This document shows, piece by piece, positions 28,872 through 37,396 of a stretch of 64,000 nucleotides of DNA. The notes under the pieces were generated by a model. The model was not told the origin of the DNA. It ran no database searches and worked only from the letters and a program-made list of their open reading frames with translations. Source of the stretch: Streptomyces sp. NRRL F-6676. Lineage in GTDB: Bacteria; Actinomycetota; Actinomycetes; Streptomycetales; Streptomycetaceae. Position 1 is the stretch's first letter. Each line of letters opens with the position of its first letter. The DNA lies in contig NZ_JOHS01000029.1 in assembly GCF_000725625.1 (NCBI RefSeq), positions 77,968 to 141,967 on the forward strand, read 5' to 3'. Both the position numbers and the translations under genes were made by a program.

Positions 28872-28917
28872 AACCTCCCCACCCAATAGGCGCCCCCCGC
28901 CCCGAGTCAGCGCAGCG

Positions 28918-30126
28918 TCACGGCCCCGCCAGGGCCTGGGTCGGGGCCAGGCGCCCCGCCCGTACCGCCGGGTACAGCCCCGCCACCGCCCCGATCAGGA
29001 GCGTCACCCCGAGCCCCGCCCCCGTCGCCCACACCGGCACCTCCGTCGGCCATCCCCGCACCGACGCGAACACCCCCGTGATCGCCGTGCCGAGGACCGT
29101 CCCGCCCAGTCCGCCCAGCGCCGACAGCAGCAGCGACTCCGACACGAACTGCCCCCGGATCTGCCCGCTGGTCGCCCCCAGGGCGCGCCGCAGGCCGATC
29201 TCGGGCCGCCGTTCCAGCACCGAGATGACCATGGTGTTGCCGACCCCCACCCCGCCCACCAGCAGCGCCACCGAGCCGAGGCCGAGCAGCAGCCCGGTCA
29301 GCGTCGACTCCGTGGCCTCACGGGCGGCGAGCGCGTCCGAGGGCCGGGAGACCAGCACCCCGCTCGGCTTCTCGGGGTTGGCGGTGGCTGCGAGGACGTC
29401 GCGCACGGCGCCGACCCGGTCGTCGCGGGTCCGCACGTACACGGTCGACGGATGCCCGTCGAAGCCCAGGTACGTGCGCGCCGCCTGCCGTCCGACCAGG
29501 GCCGAGCCGTCGATCTCCGGAGCGAGCGGCACCGGGTCGAGCACGCCTACCAGGGCGAACCACTGGCCGCCGAGCCACAGCCGGGTGCCGGGCGTGTAGA
29601 CGTCGAGCCGGCGGGCCGCCTGCGCGCCGAGCACGACCGCCGGGTACTCCTCGGTCGCCTCCGTCAGCCAGCGCCCGGTCCGCAGCTCGCCGCCGACCGC
29701 GGGCAGCAGCCCGGACCAGGCCGCGGCCACCTGGACGCTGCTGGTGCGGCCGACGGGGATGTGCCGGTTGCGATACACCGCCGCGTCCTTGAGGACGCCG
29801 GTCGCCGCGACCCGCTGGACCGGCCCGATGCGCCGGATCATCGGCACGGACTCGGCCGGCAGCCGGGTCGTCGTCCCGTCCGGCGCCTGGCCGGGGGCGA
29901 CGCGCAGCATGTTGGTGCCGAGCGCGTCGAGCCGGCGGTCGACCTCGGCCCGGCTGGACGAGGAGATGCCGACGACGGCGACCATCGCGGCGACGCCGAT
30001 GGCGATGCCGAGCGCGGAGAGGAAGACGCGCAGCGGGCGGGTGCGCAGGCCGGTGCCGCCGAGCCGGACGAAGTCCGCGGGGCGCAGCCGGGCCGGGCGC
30101 AGCGCGCCTCTCTCCGGCGCCGTCAT
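28918..30126 (-). CDS. ABC transporter permease (MacB/FtsX type)
   Basis: Permease of 402 residues with the MacB-like pattern: a first membrane segment (about 30-55: [20 protein letters not shown]), a large external domain (about 60-280), and three C-terminal membrane segments ([59 protein letters not shown]) with the FtsX signature [15 protein letters not shown]. The ATG overlaps the stop of the ATPase gene by four bases. With the ATPase and adaptor it should form a tripartite-like efflux or envelope-stress transporter, though monoderm bacteria lack an outer-membrane channel. Substrates of such systems include peptides and macrolides; the substrate here is unknown. Confidence 0.9.
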   Translation of the reverse strand: MTAPERGALRPARLRPADFVRLGGTGLRTRPLRVFLSALGIAIGVAAMVAVVGISSSSRAEVDRRLDALGTNMLRVAPGQAPDGTTTRLPAESVPMIRRIGPVQRVAATGVLKDAAVYRNRHIPVGRTSSVQVAAAWSGLLPAVGGELRTGRWLTEATEEYPAVVLGAQAARRLDVYTPGTRLWLGGQWFALVGVLDPVPLAPEIDGSALVGRQAARTYLGFDGHPSTVYVRTRDDRVGAVRDVLAATANPEKPSGVLVSRPSDALAAREATESTLTGLLLGLGSVALLVGGVGVGNTMVISVLERRPEIGLRRALGATSGQIRGQFVSESLLLSALGGLGGTVLGTAITGVFASVRGWPTEVPVWATGAGLGVTLLIGAVAGLYPAVRAGRLAPTQALAGP

Positions 30127-30854
30127 CGCCCGGCCTCCGTGCCCACGGGAGCCGGGTGTGCGCTGTCGGCGACGATCCGCCCGTCCCGCATCTCCACCCG
30201 GCGGTCGAACTCCTGCGCCATCTCCCGGTCGTGGGTGATGACGACGACCGTCGTGCCCGCCGTGTGCAGCTCGCGCAGCAGGGCGAGGACGGCGGCGCCG
30301 GACGCCGAGTCGAGGTTGCCGGTGGGCTCGTCGGCGAGCAGCAGCGCCGGCTCGCCGATCACCGCGCGGGCGACCGCCGCGCGCTGCCGCTCACCCCCGG
30401 AGAGCTGGTGCGGAAGGTGGCCGAGCCGGTGGTCGAGCCCGACCCGGGCCAGCGCCCGCGCGGCCCGGCGCCGCCGCTCCCGCGCCGGGACCCCGGCGTA
30501 CAGCAGCCCGTCGGCGACGGTGTCGAGCACGGGCACCCCCACGGCCAGGTGGAACTGCTGGAAGACGAACCCGATGCGCTGCGCCCGCAGCGCGGACAGC
30601 TCGCGGTCGGACAGCCCGGCGACCTCGTACCCGTCGATCGCGATCCGGCCGGCGGAGGGCCGGTCCAGGGTGCCCATCAGATGCAGCATCGTGGACTTGC
30701 CCGACCCGGACGGGCCGACGAGGCACACGAGTTCGCCGTACCGCACGGACAGATCGACACCGGTGACGGCGGTGACACCGCCCGGGTAGCGCTTGGCGAC
30801 GCCCTCGAACGCGACGACCGCCTCGGGGGACCCCCGGTACCCCTGGGCCGTCAT
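30123..30854 (-). CDS. ABC transporter ATP-binding protein (MacB/LolD type)
   Basis: Cytoplasmic ATPase of 243 residues. Walker [10 protein letters not shown] near residue 45, Q-loop FVFQQFHL, signature [14 protein letters not shown], Walker [14 protein letters not shown], and switch His in [11 protein letters not shown]. The spacing and sequence match the LolD/MacB group, which energises FtsX-type permeases. It overlaps both neighbours by four bases (ATGA), so the three transporter genes are translationally coupled. Confidence 0.93.
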   Translation of the reverse strand: MTAQGYRGSPEAVVAFEGVAKRYPGGVTAVTGVDLSVRYGELVCLVGPSGSGKSTMLHLMGTLDRPSAGRIAIDGYEVAGLSDRELSALRAQRIGFVFQQFHLAVGVPVLDTVADGLLYAGVPARERRRRAARALARVGLDHRLGHLPHQLSGGERQRAAVARAVIGEPALLLADEPTGNLDSASGAAVLALLRELHTAGTTVVVITHDREMAQEFDRRVEMRDGRIVADSAHPAPVGTEAGR

Positions 30855-32194
30855 TCGGGGATCCTCACCTTCATGCCCTCGTGCACGTCGGGCCCGCTGA
30901 CCTCGACCCGCCCACCGGCGAACAGCCCGGTCTTGACGGCGACGAACCGTCCGGCCCCGGGGCCGCCCTCCTTCGTGCCCTTTTCCGTCCCGTCGTCGGC
31001 GAGTTCGAGCCCGTAGCCGCCCTCGGCGAGCGCGGTGAGCGCGGCGACGGGGACGGTCAGCACGTTCTTGCGTTGCTTCTCCGTGTGGCGGACGGTGACC
31101 GGGCCGCTCTGCAACCGGCCCAGGGCGTCCTGGTCGTCGAACGTGATGACGACGGAGACGGTGGCGGCCCTGCCCCCGCCGCTCGAACCCCCGTCCGAGC
31201 CACCGCCGGTCGCCCCTCCGTCGTCCCCCGCCCCGCCGGACGACGAGGAGGCGACCGAGCCGAGGCTGGCGACGGTGCCGGTGACCGTGTGCCCGTCGGG
31301 CAGCTCGACGGAGACCTCGCTGCCGCGCCGGGCCCAGTCGGTGTCGTTGGCGGGGGCGCTGACGGTGACCATGCGGGAGGTGCTGGTGTAGCTGACGGGG
31401 TTGCCGGAGGCGGCGTCCCCGACGCGGGCGCTGGTCCCGGAGACACGGACGGGCCCGGGCGCGTAGACGACGTCACCGGCGCCGACGCGGCCGGTCTGCG
31501 GCAGCCCCAGGTCCTTCTGCCAGCGTTTGACGGCGTTGGCGGTGAGCGTGGTGTACGACTCGTCGACGGTGAACCCGGAGTACCCGAGCGCACTGAGGTT
31601 CGACTCGAACTGTTTGACGTCCATGCCGTGCAGGGGGGCGGGGTCGGCGGCCGGGGCGGTGGCGGAGGGGGAAGCGGCGGGCGAGGCCTTGGCGTCGTCG
31701 GGAGAGGCGGGCGAGGTCTTGGCGCCGTCGGAAGAGGCGGGCGCGTCCTCCGTCCCGGCGGCCGGCTGCCGGACCCCCAGCTCCCGGTACATCGGCAGAC
31801 TGCCGTACAGCAGCACCACCGGCCGGTCGTTCACGCGCAGCACCTGCTGCCCCCGCCGTACGGTCCTGCCGGTGGCCGGCAGCCAGGTCACCGTGCCCTC
31901 GGCCTTGACCGGGAAGGGCACCTGGGGACCGTGGCCGAGCTGTCCGTCGATCTCGGTGCGGTCGGTGAGGGTGGCGCGGGTGACCGCGACGACCTGACTG
32001 CTGCGCCCGGGCGCGGCGGCGTCGTCGTCCGCACCGCCGCCCCCGCCGAGCCCGAGCGCCCCGACGACACTGACGACGGCGACGACGAGCACACCGGCGC
32101 CGATCAGCAGGGGCTTGCGCCGCCGGGGCGGAGCGTCGTAGGCACCGCCCCCGGCATCGACGTCGCCTTCGCCGTCCTTCGTGAGCTGCTCCAT
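30851..32194 (-). CDS. Efflux adaptor (HlyD-like) with peptidoglycan-binding domain
   Basis: Periplasmic-adaptor-like protein of 447 residues. A short cytoplasmic N-terminus ([20 protein letters not shown]) and one membrane helix (about 28-50: [20 protein letters not shown]) are followed by beta-rich parts of HlyD type ([20 protein letters not shown]), a Pro/Ala/Ser-rich insertion, a peptidoglycan-binding-type domain ([36 protein letters not shown]), and a further beta domain ending in [18 protein letters not shown]. Such adaptors link the permease to the cell wall in Gram-positive efflux systems. The ATG at 32194 is clear; the stop overlaps the ATPase start. Confidence 0.85.
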   Translation of the reverse strand: MEQLTKDGEGDVDAGGGAYDAPPRRRKPLLIGAGVLVVAVVSVVGALGLGGGGGADDDAAAPGRSSQVVAVTRATLTDRTEIDGQLGHGPQVPFPVKAEGTVTWLPATGRTVRRGQQVLRVNDRPVVLLYGSLPMYRELGVRQPAAGTEDAPASSDGAKTSPASPDDAKASPAASPSATAPAADPAPLHGMDVKQFESNLSALGYSGFTVDESYTTLTANAVKRWQKDLGLPQTGRVGAGDVVYAPGPVRVSGTSARVGDAASGNPVSYTSTSRMVTVSAPANDTDWARRGSEVSVELPDGHTVTGTVASLGSVASSSSGGAGDDGGATGGGSDGGSSGGGRAATVSVVITFDDQDALGRLQSGPVTVRHTEKQRKNVLTVPVAALTALAEGGYGLELADDGTEKGTKEGGPGAGRFVAVKTGLFAGGRVEVSGPDVHEGMKVRIPE

Positions 32195-32207
32195 GACGTC
32201 CGCCCCG

Positions 32208-32777
32208 TCAGCCCTTGGCGGAGGGGGCGTCGGCCGGGACGCCGATGATCGAGGCGCACTCGCGGGTGGCGCGCTTGGCCCCGGCGGAGGTCGAGTCCCA
32301 GGTGACGTCGCGGAAGTGGCCGCTGTCGTCGGTGTCGGGGAAGTCGGGGGCGCCGTGCTCCTGCATGCAGGTGGCGTACTTCTCGTTCTTGTGGATCTCG
32401 TCCTTGGACAGCTCGGGCTGCTGCGCCTTCTCGACGCTGTCCGGGACGGGCACGCTGAGGTCGGCGCACTTCTCCTGCGCATCGAGCGCCTTGGGGTCGC
32501 GCTTCCACTTGGACTGGTCACCGAGGTCGACCTTGCCGTGGGCGTCGGGATCGGGCGCGTCCAGCCCGGCCTTGCGCAGACAGCCGACCCACTTGCGCTG
32601 GGCGTCGACGTAGTCGGCGAGCTCGCCGGAGGAGTCCTTGGAGGCCCCGGCGGAGGTCTTGCCGCCCCCGGCCGAGGCGACCTCCCCGTCATCCCCGCCG
32701 CCCCCACCGCACCCGGCGACGAGCACGACCGCCACCCCCGCGACCCAGACCCGCACCCCGAACCGCCGCGCACCCAT
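32208..32777 (-). CDS. Putative lipoprotein at the head of the efflux operon
   Basis: Predicted lipoprotein of 189 residues. The N-terminus MGARRFGVRVWVAG leads into a lipobox (VVLVAGC) followed by a Gly run, as expected for lipidation at the cysteine. The mature part is acidic and hydrophilic with four cysteines after the lipobox (VGCLRK, EKCADL, ATCMQE, RECASI), which may form two disulfides, and a C-terminal repeat-like segment. GGAGGGGG lies upstream of the ATG at 32777. It is 13 bases ahead of the adaptor gene and so probably the first gene of the operon. It may act as the sensor or substrate-binding part; no family is recognised. Confidence 0.75.
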   Translation of the reverse strand: MGARRFGVRVWVAGVAVVLVAGCGGGGGDDGEVASAGGGKTSAGASKDSSGELADYVDAQRKWVGCLRKAGLDAPDPDAHGKVDLGDQSKWKRDPKALDAQEKCADLSVPVPDSVEKAQQPELSKDEIHKNEKYATCMQEHGAPDFPDTDDSGHFRDVTWDSTSAGAKRATRECASIIGVPADAPSAKG

Positions 32778-32837
32778 CCCCACGACCCCCTCCACACCGT
32801 CACGGCCCGGCCGACCGGCGACGAAGGTAGAACGCCA

Positions 32838-32870
32838 CCCATGAAGAACCCATGAAGAACCCATCAAGAA
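32838..32870 (-). promoter_or_regulatory. Three 11-base direct repeats upstream of the efflux operon
   Basis: The unit CCCATGAAGAA occurs at 32838, 32849 and (as CCCATCAAGAA) 32860, exactly head to tail. An 11-base spacing is one helical turn and is the usual layout of binding sites for OmpR/PhoB-type response regulators. It starts 61 bases upstream of the lipoprotein start; the neighbouring OmpR-type regulator is the natural candidate. Confidence 0.6.
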
Positions 32871-32956
32871 CCGTCGCGGCTCCTGAACGATGTGTCTCTG
32901 ACGGCCACGGGACCTCCGGCCGCCGGCTGCTCCTTCTCCGAGTCAGGAAGCCACGC

Positions 32957-33796
32957 ATGAGATATGCCGACTGGATCGCCGGTGGCGGGCAGGTGGAGGT
33001 GAACGGGTACCGCCTGTTCGTCCGGCAGGACGGTGCCGGGCGCCCGGTGACGTTGCTCCACGGCTTCCCCACGTCGTCCCACGACTGGGCGGCGACCGTG
33101 CCGCACCTGGTGGCGGCCGGGTGCCGGGTCACCACACTCGATCTGCTCGGCTTCGGGCAGAGTGAGAAACCACACCGCCACCGGTACTCCGTCCGTGGGC
33201 AGGCCGACCTGGTCGAGACCCTTTGGGAGCGACTGGGGATCGGCGAGACCATGTTGGTCGCCCACGACTACGGCGCGGCGGTCGCCCAGGAACTGCTGGC
33301 GCGCGACTCCGGCCGCCTCACTCGCGTCGCCCTGCTGAACGGCGGCCTCTACCCCGACCTGCACCGCCCGGTCCTGTTGCAACGCCTGCTGCACAGCCGC
33401 ATCGGCCCGCTCCTGGCCCGCCTCACCGACGAAAGGAGATTCACCGCCGGTCTGCGCGGCATCCTGTCCCGGCCCGTGCCGGACGAGGTCCTGCACGACA
33501 TGTGGACGTCCGTGGCCCAGGAGAACGGTCAGCGCCTGGCCCCGCGCCTGCTCCGCTACATCGACGACCGCCGCGTCCACGTCGACCGCTGGGTCACGGC
33601 ACTCGAACAGTACGAGGGCCCCCTCCTGTTCGTATGGGGCCCCGACGACCCGGTGAGCGGCGCCCATGTCCTCCCCCGCCTCCACGAACGCCGCCCCCAC
33701 GCCACGTTCACGGTGCCCCCGGGCACGGGCCACTACCCGCAGCTCGAAGCGCCGGAGGAGACGGCGGGGGCGCTGGCCACATTCCTCGCGGGCTGA
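32957..33796 (+). CDS. Alpha/beta hydrolase of the epoxide hydrolase type
   Basis: Alpha/beta hydrolase of 279 residues. The oxyanion-hole motif HGFPTSS is followed by the nucleophile motif AHDYGAAVA, where the nucleophile is Asp as in epoxide hydrolases and haloalkane dehalogenases rather than Ser. The acid Asp is in WGPDDPVS and the His is in GTGHYPQLE. The lid helices contain ALLNGGLYPDL and a long region before the acid. The ATG at 32957 follows GGAAG. It is divergent from the efflux operon and shares the 179-base region that holds the direct repeats, so it may be under the same control. Substrate is unknown. Confidence 0.87.
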   Translation: MRYADWIAGGGQVEVNGYRLFVRQDGAGRPVTLLHGFPTSSHDWAATVPHLVAAGCRVTTLDLLGFGQSEKPHRHRYSVRGQADLVETLWERLGIGETMLVAHDYGAAVAQELLARDSGRLTRVALLNGGLYPDLHRPVLLQRLLHSRIGPLLARLTDERRFTAGLRGILSRPVPDEVLHDMWTSVAQENGQRLAPRLLRYIDDRRVHVDRWVTALEQYEGPLLFVWGPDDPVSGAHVLPRLHERRPHATFTVPPGTGHYPQLEAPEETAGALATFLAG

Positions 33797-33815
33797 TCTG
33801 ACAGCGACGCGTTTG

Positions 33816-33837
33816 TATATGTCGTCGGCGACATATA
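33816..33837 (+). promoter_or_regulatory. Operator-like palindrome before the toxin-antitoxin pair
   Basis: Perfect 9-base arms TATATGTCG (33816-33824) and CGACATATA (33829-33837) with a TCGG loop, immediately upstream of the toxin gene. Such a site fits autoregulation by the Xre antitoxin. It also contains the AT-rich -10-like sequence TATATG. Confidence 0.65.
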
Positions 33838-33839
33838 GC

Positions 33840-34229
33840 GTGGCTGGAGTGGATGATTTGTACGACGTCGAGATCGAGCCGGAGGTGCGTGCATGGCTGG
33901 AGTCCTTGCCGGCACGGCATTACCGGAAGGTCGAGCGCATGGTGATGTTGCTGGCTGACGATCCGACAGTGCTGGGAGAACCGCATGCCCGCCACTTGGG
34001 CGAGGGGTTACGTGAGCTGCGGCCGACGATCGGCGGCACGGCCTTTCGGATCACCTACTGGCTGACTTCGCGTCGCACAGTGGTGCTGCTGACCGTGTTC
34101 CGCAAGACCAGGATGCGGGAGGAAGCGGAGGTCGACCGGGCGAAACAGGCGAGGAAGCTCTGTGAGTCCGAGCACGGTCCGGCTCATGATGTGTTCGAGC
34201 GCGATGTCGACGAGGAGGAATGGGTGTGA
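33840..34229 (+). CDS. RelE/HigB-type toxin of a toxin-antitoxin system
   Basis: Protein of 129 residues similar to phage Gp49-like/HigB toxins of the RelE superfamily, which cleave messenger RNA at the ribosome. The core runs from VEIEPEVRAWLESLP (residues 10-25) through RHLGEGLRELRPTIGGTAFRI to VVLLTVFRKTRMREEAEV, which contains the basic and aromatic residues typical of the active region. I choose GTG 33840; an ATG at 33819 would place the palindrome inside the coding region. The gene contains a TTA codon at 34008-34010. It overlaps the antitoxin gene by ten bases. The toxin-first order and Xre antitoxin match HigBA systems. Confidence 0.85.
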   Translation: MAGVDDLYDVEIEPEVRAWLESLPARHYRKVERMVMLLADDPTVLGEPHARHLGEGLRELRPTIGGTAFRITYWLTSRRTVVLLTVFRKTRMREEAEVDRAKQARKLCESEHGPAHDVFERDVDEEEWV

Positions 34230-34561
34230 ACCACAGCCGCTGGAAGCTGGCCCGGGACAAGGCGCTCACGGAACGGGACGACAGGTCCCCGGAGCTCAAG
34301 GAGCTCGATCGTGAGATCAGCCTCTCGATCGCCCTTGCCCAGGTCGTGTACGACCGGCGCAAGGCCCTTGGGCTCTCGCAGGACGAGCTGGCGCGCAGGT
34401 GCGGCCTGACCCAGGCGAAGATCTCCCGGATCGAGGGCTCGGACACCGTACCGACCCTGCCCCTGCTGGCGAAGCTGGCCAAGGGACTCGACGCCTCCTT
34501 GAACATCGCCATAGACCGGGACGACGCCCGGCTCACCCTCTCCGCTCACGAAGCGGCTTGA
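34220..34561 (+). CDS. Xre-family antitoxin
   Basis: Antitoxin-like DNA-binding protein of 113 residues. The HTH of the Xre/Cro type is at about 45-100 (RRKALGLSQDELARRCGLTQ, AKISRIEGSDTVPTLPLLAKL), preceded by a helical N-terminal segment that should bind the toxin. GAGGAGGA precedes the ATG at 34220. It neutralises the toxin encoded ten bases upstream and probably represses the operon through the palindrome at 33816. No TTA codon is present. Confidence 0.85.
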   Translation: MGVNHSRWKLARDKALTERDDRSPELKELDREISLSIALAQVVYDRRKALGLSQDELARRCGLTQAKISRIEGSDTVPTLPLLAKLAKGLDASLNIAIDRDDARLTLSAHEAA

Positions 34562-34574
34562 GGGGTCAAGAAGA

Positions 34575-34609
34575 CGGTGGCTCCGACCGCGTATTGGTCG
34601 GGGCCACCG
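34575..34609. terminator. Terminator between the antitoxin gene and the Rpn-like gene
   Basis: Arms of 14 bases (34575-34588 and 34596-34609) with one T-G wobble and a 7-base loop. It is placed just after the antitoxin stop, between convergent genes. Confidence 0.75.
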
Positions 34610-34630
34610 AGGAGAACTGCGGGCGGCGCG

Positions 34631-35320
34631 TCAACGGGCGGTGGACACCGTGCTCGGTGTCTGCGACGGCGCGGAGGCCGACGTGGCCAACAAGCCTCGC
34701 CACCGCCACCGGGTCGGCGTGCCCGCCAAGCCGACCTCCACGAATTGGCACAGGTACCGCGCGGTGGCCGTGTCGCCGCACGACGTGAGCCCTCTGGCCA
34801 GCGCGTTCAGCATGGCGCCGCCTGCCTTGCTCTCACTGTGCACGAGGGCGGTGAGCGCAGCCAGAAGAGGCTGCCGCGTCACCATCTCCACGTCGGTGCC
34901 CGCCCCGGGGAGGTCGTCCGGTCCGATAACCCGCGGACTCACGGTCGCGGACGTCCAGGACCCGACCCGGTGCTCGAAGGGGCCGGCTGCCCAGGTCGCG
35001 ACCGTCCGGTTCCGGCAGACCACGAGCAGCAGCGGGGGCAGGCGGTGCTTGAAGTGCAGATACGAAATCCAGTGGGCCCAGCCCACGGAGATGCCTGGGG
35101 TCGGCTCGCTCTGGAAGGAGAGGGCGAGCAAGAGGCTGTCCGTGTCGGTGGACTCGACCTTCAGCACCGTGTCGACGCTGGTGCCCAGTTCGCGGAGCTC
35201 GGCCTCGTCGGGTACGAGCGCCGTGACGGTCGGCTTCCTGGGCGCCCGGACGCCGAGCGCGGTGAAGACGGGGGTGAGGGCGTCCGGATGCTCGGGAAAG
35301 AGCTGGGATGAGCTGACCAT
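34631..35320 (-). pseudogene. Decayed Rpn/PD-(D/E)XK nuclease-like gene
   Basis: Reading frame of 229 codons resembling the common Streptomyces proteins related to Rpn recombination-promoting nucleases. The framework is clear: SVDTVLKVES (expected first Asp), WAHWISYLHFKHRLPPLLLVVC, and ATWAAGPFEHRVGSWTSATV. The second motif, normally VEAQGK with catalytic Glu and Lys, reads ALSFQSEP, so the Glu and Lys appear lost. The C-terminus is also short: after FVEVGLAGTPTRWRWRGLLA, where relatives continue into a basic Ala/Glu/Arg-rich tail, the frame drifts into unrelated residues and stops. This suggests a truncated and probably inactive copy; the reading frame is otherwise open. Confidence 0.55.
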
Positions 35321-35398
35321 GTGTGCAACCTAGGTGGGTTGGGGGTGCGCCGCCCGGGTGAACGGTGACGTTCACCCGTTCGGGGGGCGAGTGGGAGT

Positions 35399-35839
35399 TC
35401 AGGCGACGATCGGGGTGCCGGTGGTCAGTTCGGCCCAGACGTACTTGCCGCGGTTGCCGTACCGGGACAGGGTGTGCCAGCCCCAGTGGTCCGCGCAGGA
35501 GCGGACGAGGAGCAGGCCGCGGCCGTCCTCCAGGAGCGGCAGGTCCGGGGCGTCAGGGGGTTCCGGGGGCTCGGGGTCGGTGTCCCAGGCCCCGATGCGG
35601 AGGGTGCCGCCGGCGTACCGCACGCGAAGCGACGCGGGGCCCTTCGTGTGCCGAACGGCGTTGCCGATCAACTCCGTTGCGACCAGCTCCGCGGTGTCGA
35701 CGAGGTTGATCAGCCCGTGCAGCGTGAGGATCAGCCGCAGGGTGCGACGGCTGACCGTGACGGCACGGAGGTCGTTGGGGATGGAGAGGGAGTACTCCCA
35801 GGGTTCGGCGGTCTCGTTCGCGTTCCCGTTTTCGGGCAT
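35399..35839 (-). CDS. ATP-binding protein of the anti-sigma (RsbW/HATPase) type
   Basis: Protein of 146 residues with a GHKL ATPase fold, as in RsbW/SpoIIAB anti-sigma factors. The N box is ELVATELIGNAVRHT, the D box region WDTDPEPPEPPD is weakened (loop long and Pro-rich), and the G box is EDGRGLLLVRSCADHWGW. In Streptomyces such genes often sit next to WhiJ-like regulators and DUF397 genes, as in this window (36067-37294). It is transcribed away from the WhiJ-like gene across a 227-base region. Its partner is unknown; it may regulate a sigma factor or act with DUF397 proteins. Confidence 0.82.
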   Translation of the reverse strand: MPENGNANETAEPWEYSLSIPNDLRAVTVSRRTLRLILTLHGLINLVDTAELVATELIGNAVRHTKGPASLRVRYAGGTLRIGAWDTDPEPPEPPDAPDLPLLEDGRGLLLVRSCADHWGWHTLSRYGNRGKYVWAELTTGTPIVA

Positions 35840-36066
35840 GGGGCAACTCCGTTGGGAAGGGGGTGAGTGATTGCCTGCGCCGGCGGGGGTGGCCTGCCGC
35901 AGCCGTCATGGCATGACGGGGCGGTGCGCTTCCGGTGTCCCGGCGTGCCGCAGAGTGTGCGTCGCGTCACTGAAGGTAAGGCATTAATTTCTGCCTGAGC
36001 AACCTGATTGCGTAATCTGGCCCCACAAGAGGGATACCGGTACGGCAGGTTGAAAGAGGGGCTCGA

Positions 36067-36909
36067 ATGCCGCCGAGGAGTCGGCCGACCGCACGTCAGG
36101 TGCGTCTGGGAACCGAACTGCGCAGGCTGCGGGAGGCGGCAGGCATGACCGCGCGGGAAGTGGCGCAGTTCCTTGGCTCGACCTCCGCCCAGATGAGCCA
36201 GATGGAAGCCGGGATCGCCGGTGTCAGCGAGGAGCGGGTGCGCAGGCTCGCGGACCACTACGCGTGTGCGGACGCGGAGTTGGTCGGCGGGCTTGTGGAA
36301 ATGGCGACGGATCGTACACGTGGGTGGTGGGAGGAGTACCGGACCGTACTGCCTCCGGTGTTCTCGGACCTGGCGGAGTTGCAGCACCACGCGACCTCCC
36401 TGCGGGAGATCGCCACCGCGCACGTTCCGGGACTGCTTCAGACCGAGGAGTACGCCCGTGCTGTGTTCGCTTACTGGCGACCTGAACTCTCCGAGAGCGA
36501 GCTCGAAGTGAGAGTGGAGCATCGGATGCGGCGCAAGGCCGTCCTCGGAGCAACGCCGTACACGGCGGTGCTCCACGAGCCCGTTCTACGCACACGGGTG
36601 GCCGACCGCCGCACGGCGCGGGCTCAACTCGACGCGGTGCTGGATTGGTCGGAAGCACCCGAGGTCGCCGTACGGGTCATTCCATTCGACGTGGACGGCT
36701 TCGCCGGGGCGAGTGCCGAATTGCTCTACGTAGGCGGTCGGGTTCCGACTCTGGACACGGCACAGCGGGACACCCCCCAGGGGACCGCCCTTTTCGATGA
36801 CGCGACGCAGCTCCTGTCCATGCGAACACTCTTCCGTAAGGTGGAGGCAGTGTCCCTGGAGCCCGCTCGGTCCCGGGACCACCTACACCGCCTGGCGAAG
36901 GAGCTGTAG
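36067..36909 (+). CDS. WhiJ-like Xre regulator with DUF5753
   Basis: Transcriptional regulator of 280 residues. The Xre HTH is at about 11-66 (LGTELRRLREAAGMTAREVA, STSAQMSQMEAGIAGVS), and the DUF5753 domain occupies about 90-275 (WWEEYRTVLPPVFSDLAEL, IATAHVPGLLQTEEYARAVF, RTARAQLDAVLDWSEAP, VRVIPFDVDGFAGASAE). This pairing is characteristic of WhiJ/BldB-associated regulators in Streptomyces, which govern development and antibiotic production. The gene lies three bases from the first DUF397 gene, so the three genes are an operon. A possible -10 (TAATCT) is at 36014. Confidence 0.9.
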   Translation: MPPRSRPTARQVRLGTELRRLREAAGMTAREVAQFLGSTSAQMSQMEAGIAGVSEERVRRLADHYACADAELVGGLVEMATDRTRGWWEEYRTVLPPVFSDLAELQHHATSLREIATAHVPGLLQTEEYARAVFAYWRPELSESELEVRVEHRMRRKAVLGATPYTAVLHEPVLRTRVADRRTARAQLDAVLDWSEAPEVAVRVIPFDVDGFAGASAELLYVGGRVPTLDTAQRDTPQGTALFDDATQLLSMRTLFRKVEAVSLEPARSRDHLHRLAKEL

Positions 36910-36911
36910 TA

Positions 36912-37103
36912 GTGATCAAGTGGCAGAAGTCGTCCTTCTCCAGCGGGAGCGACGGAGCCAACTGCGTAGAACTCGCCCAAGGGGAAGGCGAGACGCTCCT
37001 GCGTGAGAGCGACGAGCCCCGGCGAATACTTGCCGTCGGGCCCCGTGCGCTGACCGGACTGCTCCGCCATCTCCAGGCGGACCCTCTGGGCAGTCGTAAG
37101 TGA
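36912..37103 (+). CDS. DUF397 protein (first copy)
   Basis: Protein of 63 residues of the DUF397 family, normally encoded beside WhiJ-like regulators. The conserved pattern is IKWQKSSFSSG at the start, CVELAQGEGETLLRESDEP in the middle and LTGLLRHLQADP at the end. The GTG at 36912 sits three bases after the regulator stop. The family is thought to act as a small partner that modifies the regulator's DNA binding; this is inferred from conserved gene pairing. It overlaps the next DUF397 gene by four bases. Confidence 0.88.
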   Translation: MIKWQKSSFSSGSDGANCVELAQGEGETLLRESDEPRRILAVGPRALTGLLRHLQADPLGSRK

Positions 37104-37294
37104 CTGGTGGAGGCATTGTCACCAGGTGGCAGAAGTCCTCGTTCTCGGGACCGGGCGATGGCAACGAATGCGTGGAAGTCGCCCACGCCGACGCCTCGTT
37201 GCTCCTGCGCGAGAGTGACGAGCCCCGGCGCGTGCTCGTCGTCGGGGCCGGCGCCCTTGGTGGGCTTGTCCGTTACCTGCGCCGCGAGCCGTAG
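37100..37294 (+). CDS. DUF397 protein (second copy)
   Basis: Second DUF397 protein, 64 residues, overlapping the first (GTGA at 37100). The body TRWQKSSFSGPGDGNECVEV with LLLRESDEPRRVLVV is clearly related to the preceding protein, so the pair looks like a tandem duplication. It begins with MTGGGIV, a slightly longer N-terminus than usual. Two partners beside one regulator is uncommon enough to note. Confidence 0.86.
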   Translation: MTGGGIVTRWQKSSFSGPGDGNECVEVAHADASLLLRESDEPRRVLVVGAGALGGLVRYLRREP

Positions 37295-37396
37295 CCCGTC
37301 ACGGGTTCGGCCCCTTGTGACCCGCGTCTCAGTGTCCCCGTGCAGCAGATGGTGCCTTCGGGCCGTCGAGGAGGGGTGACAGGAAGGGAGGGGCGC

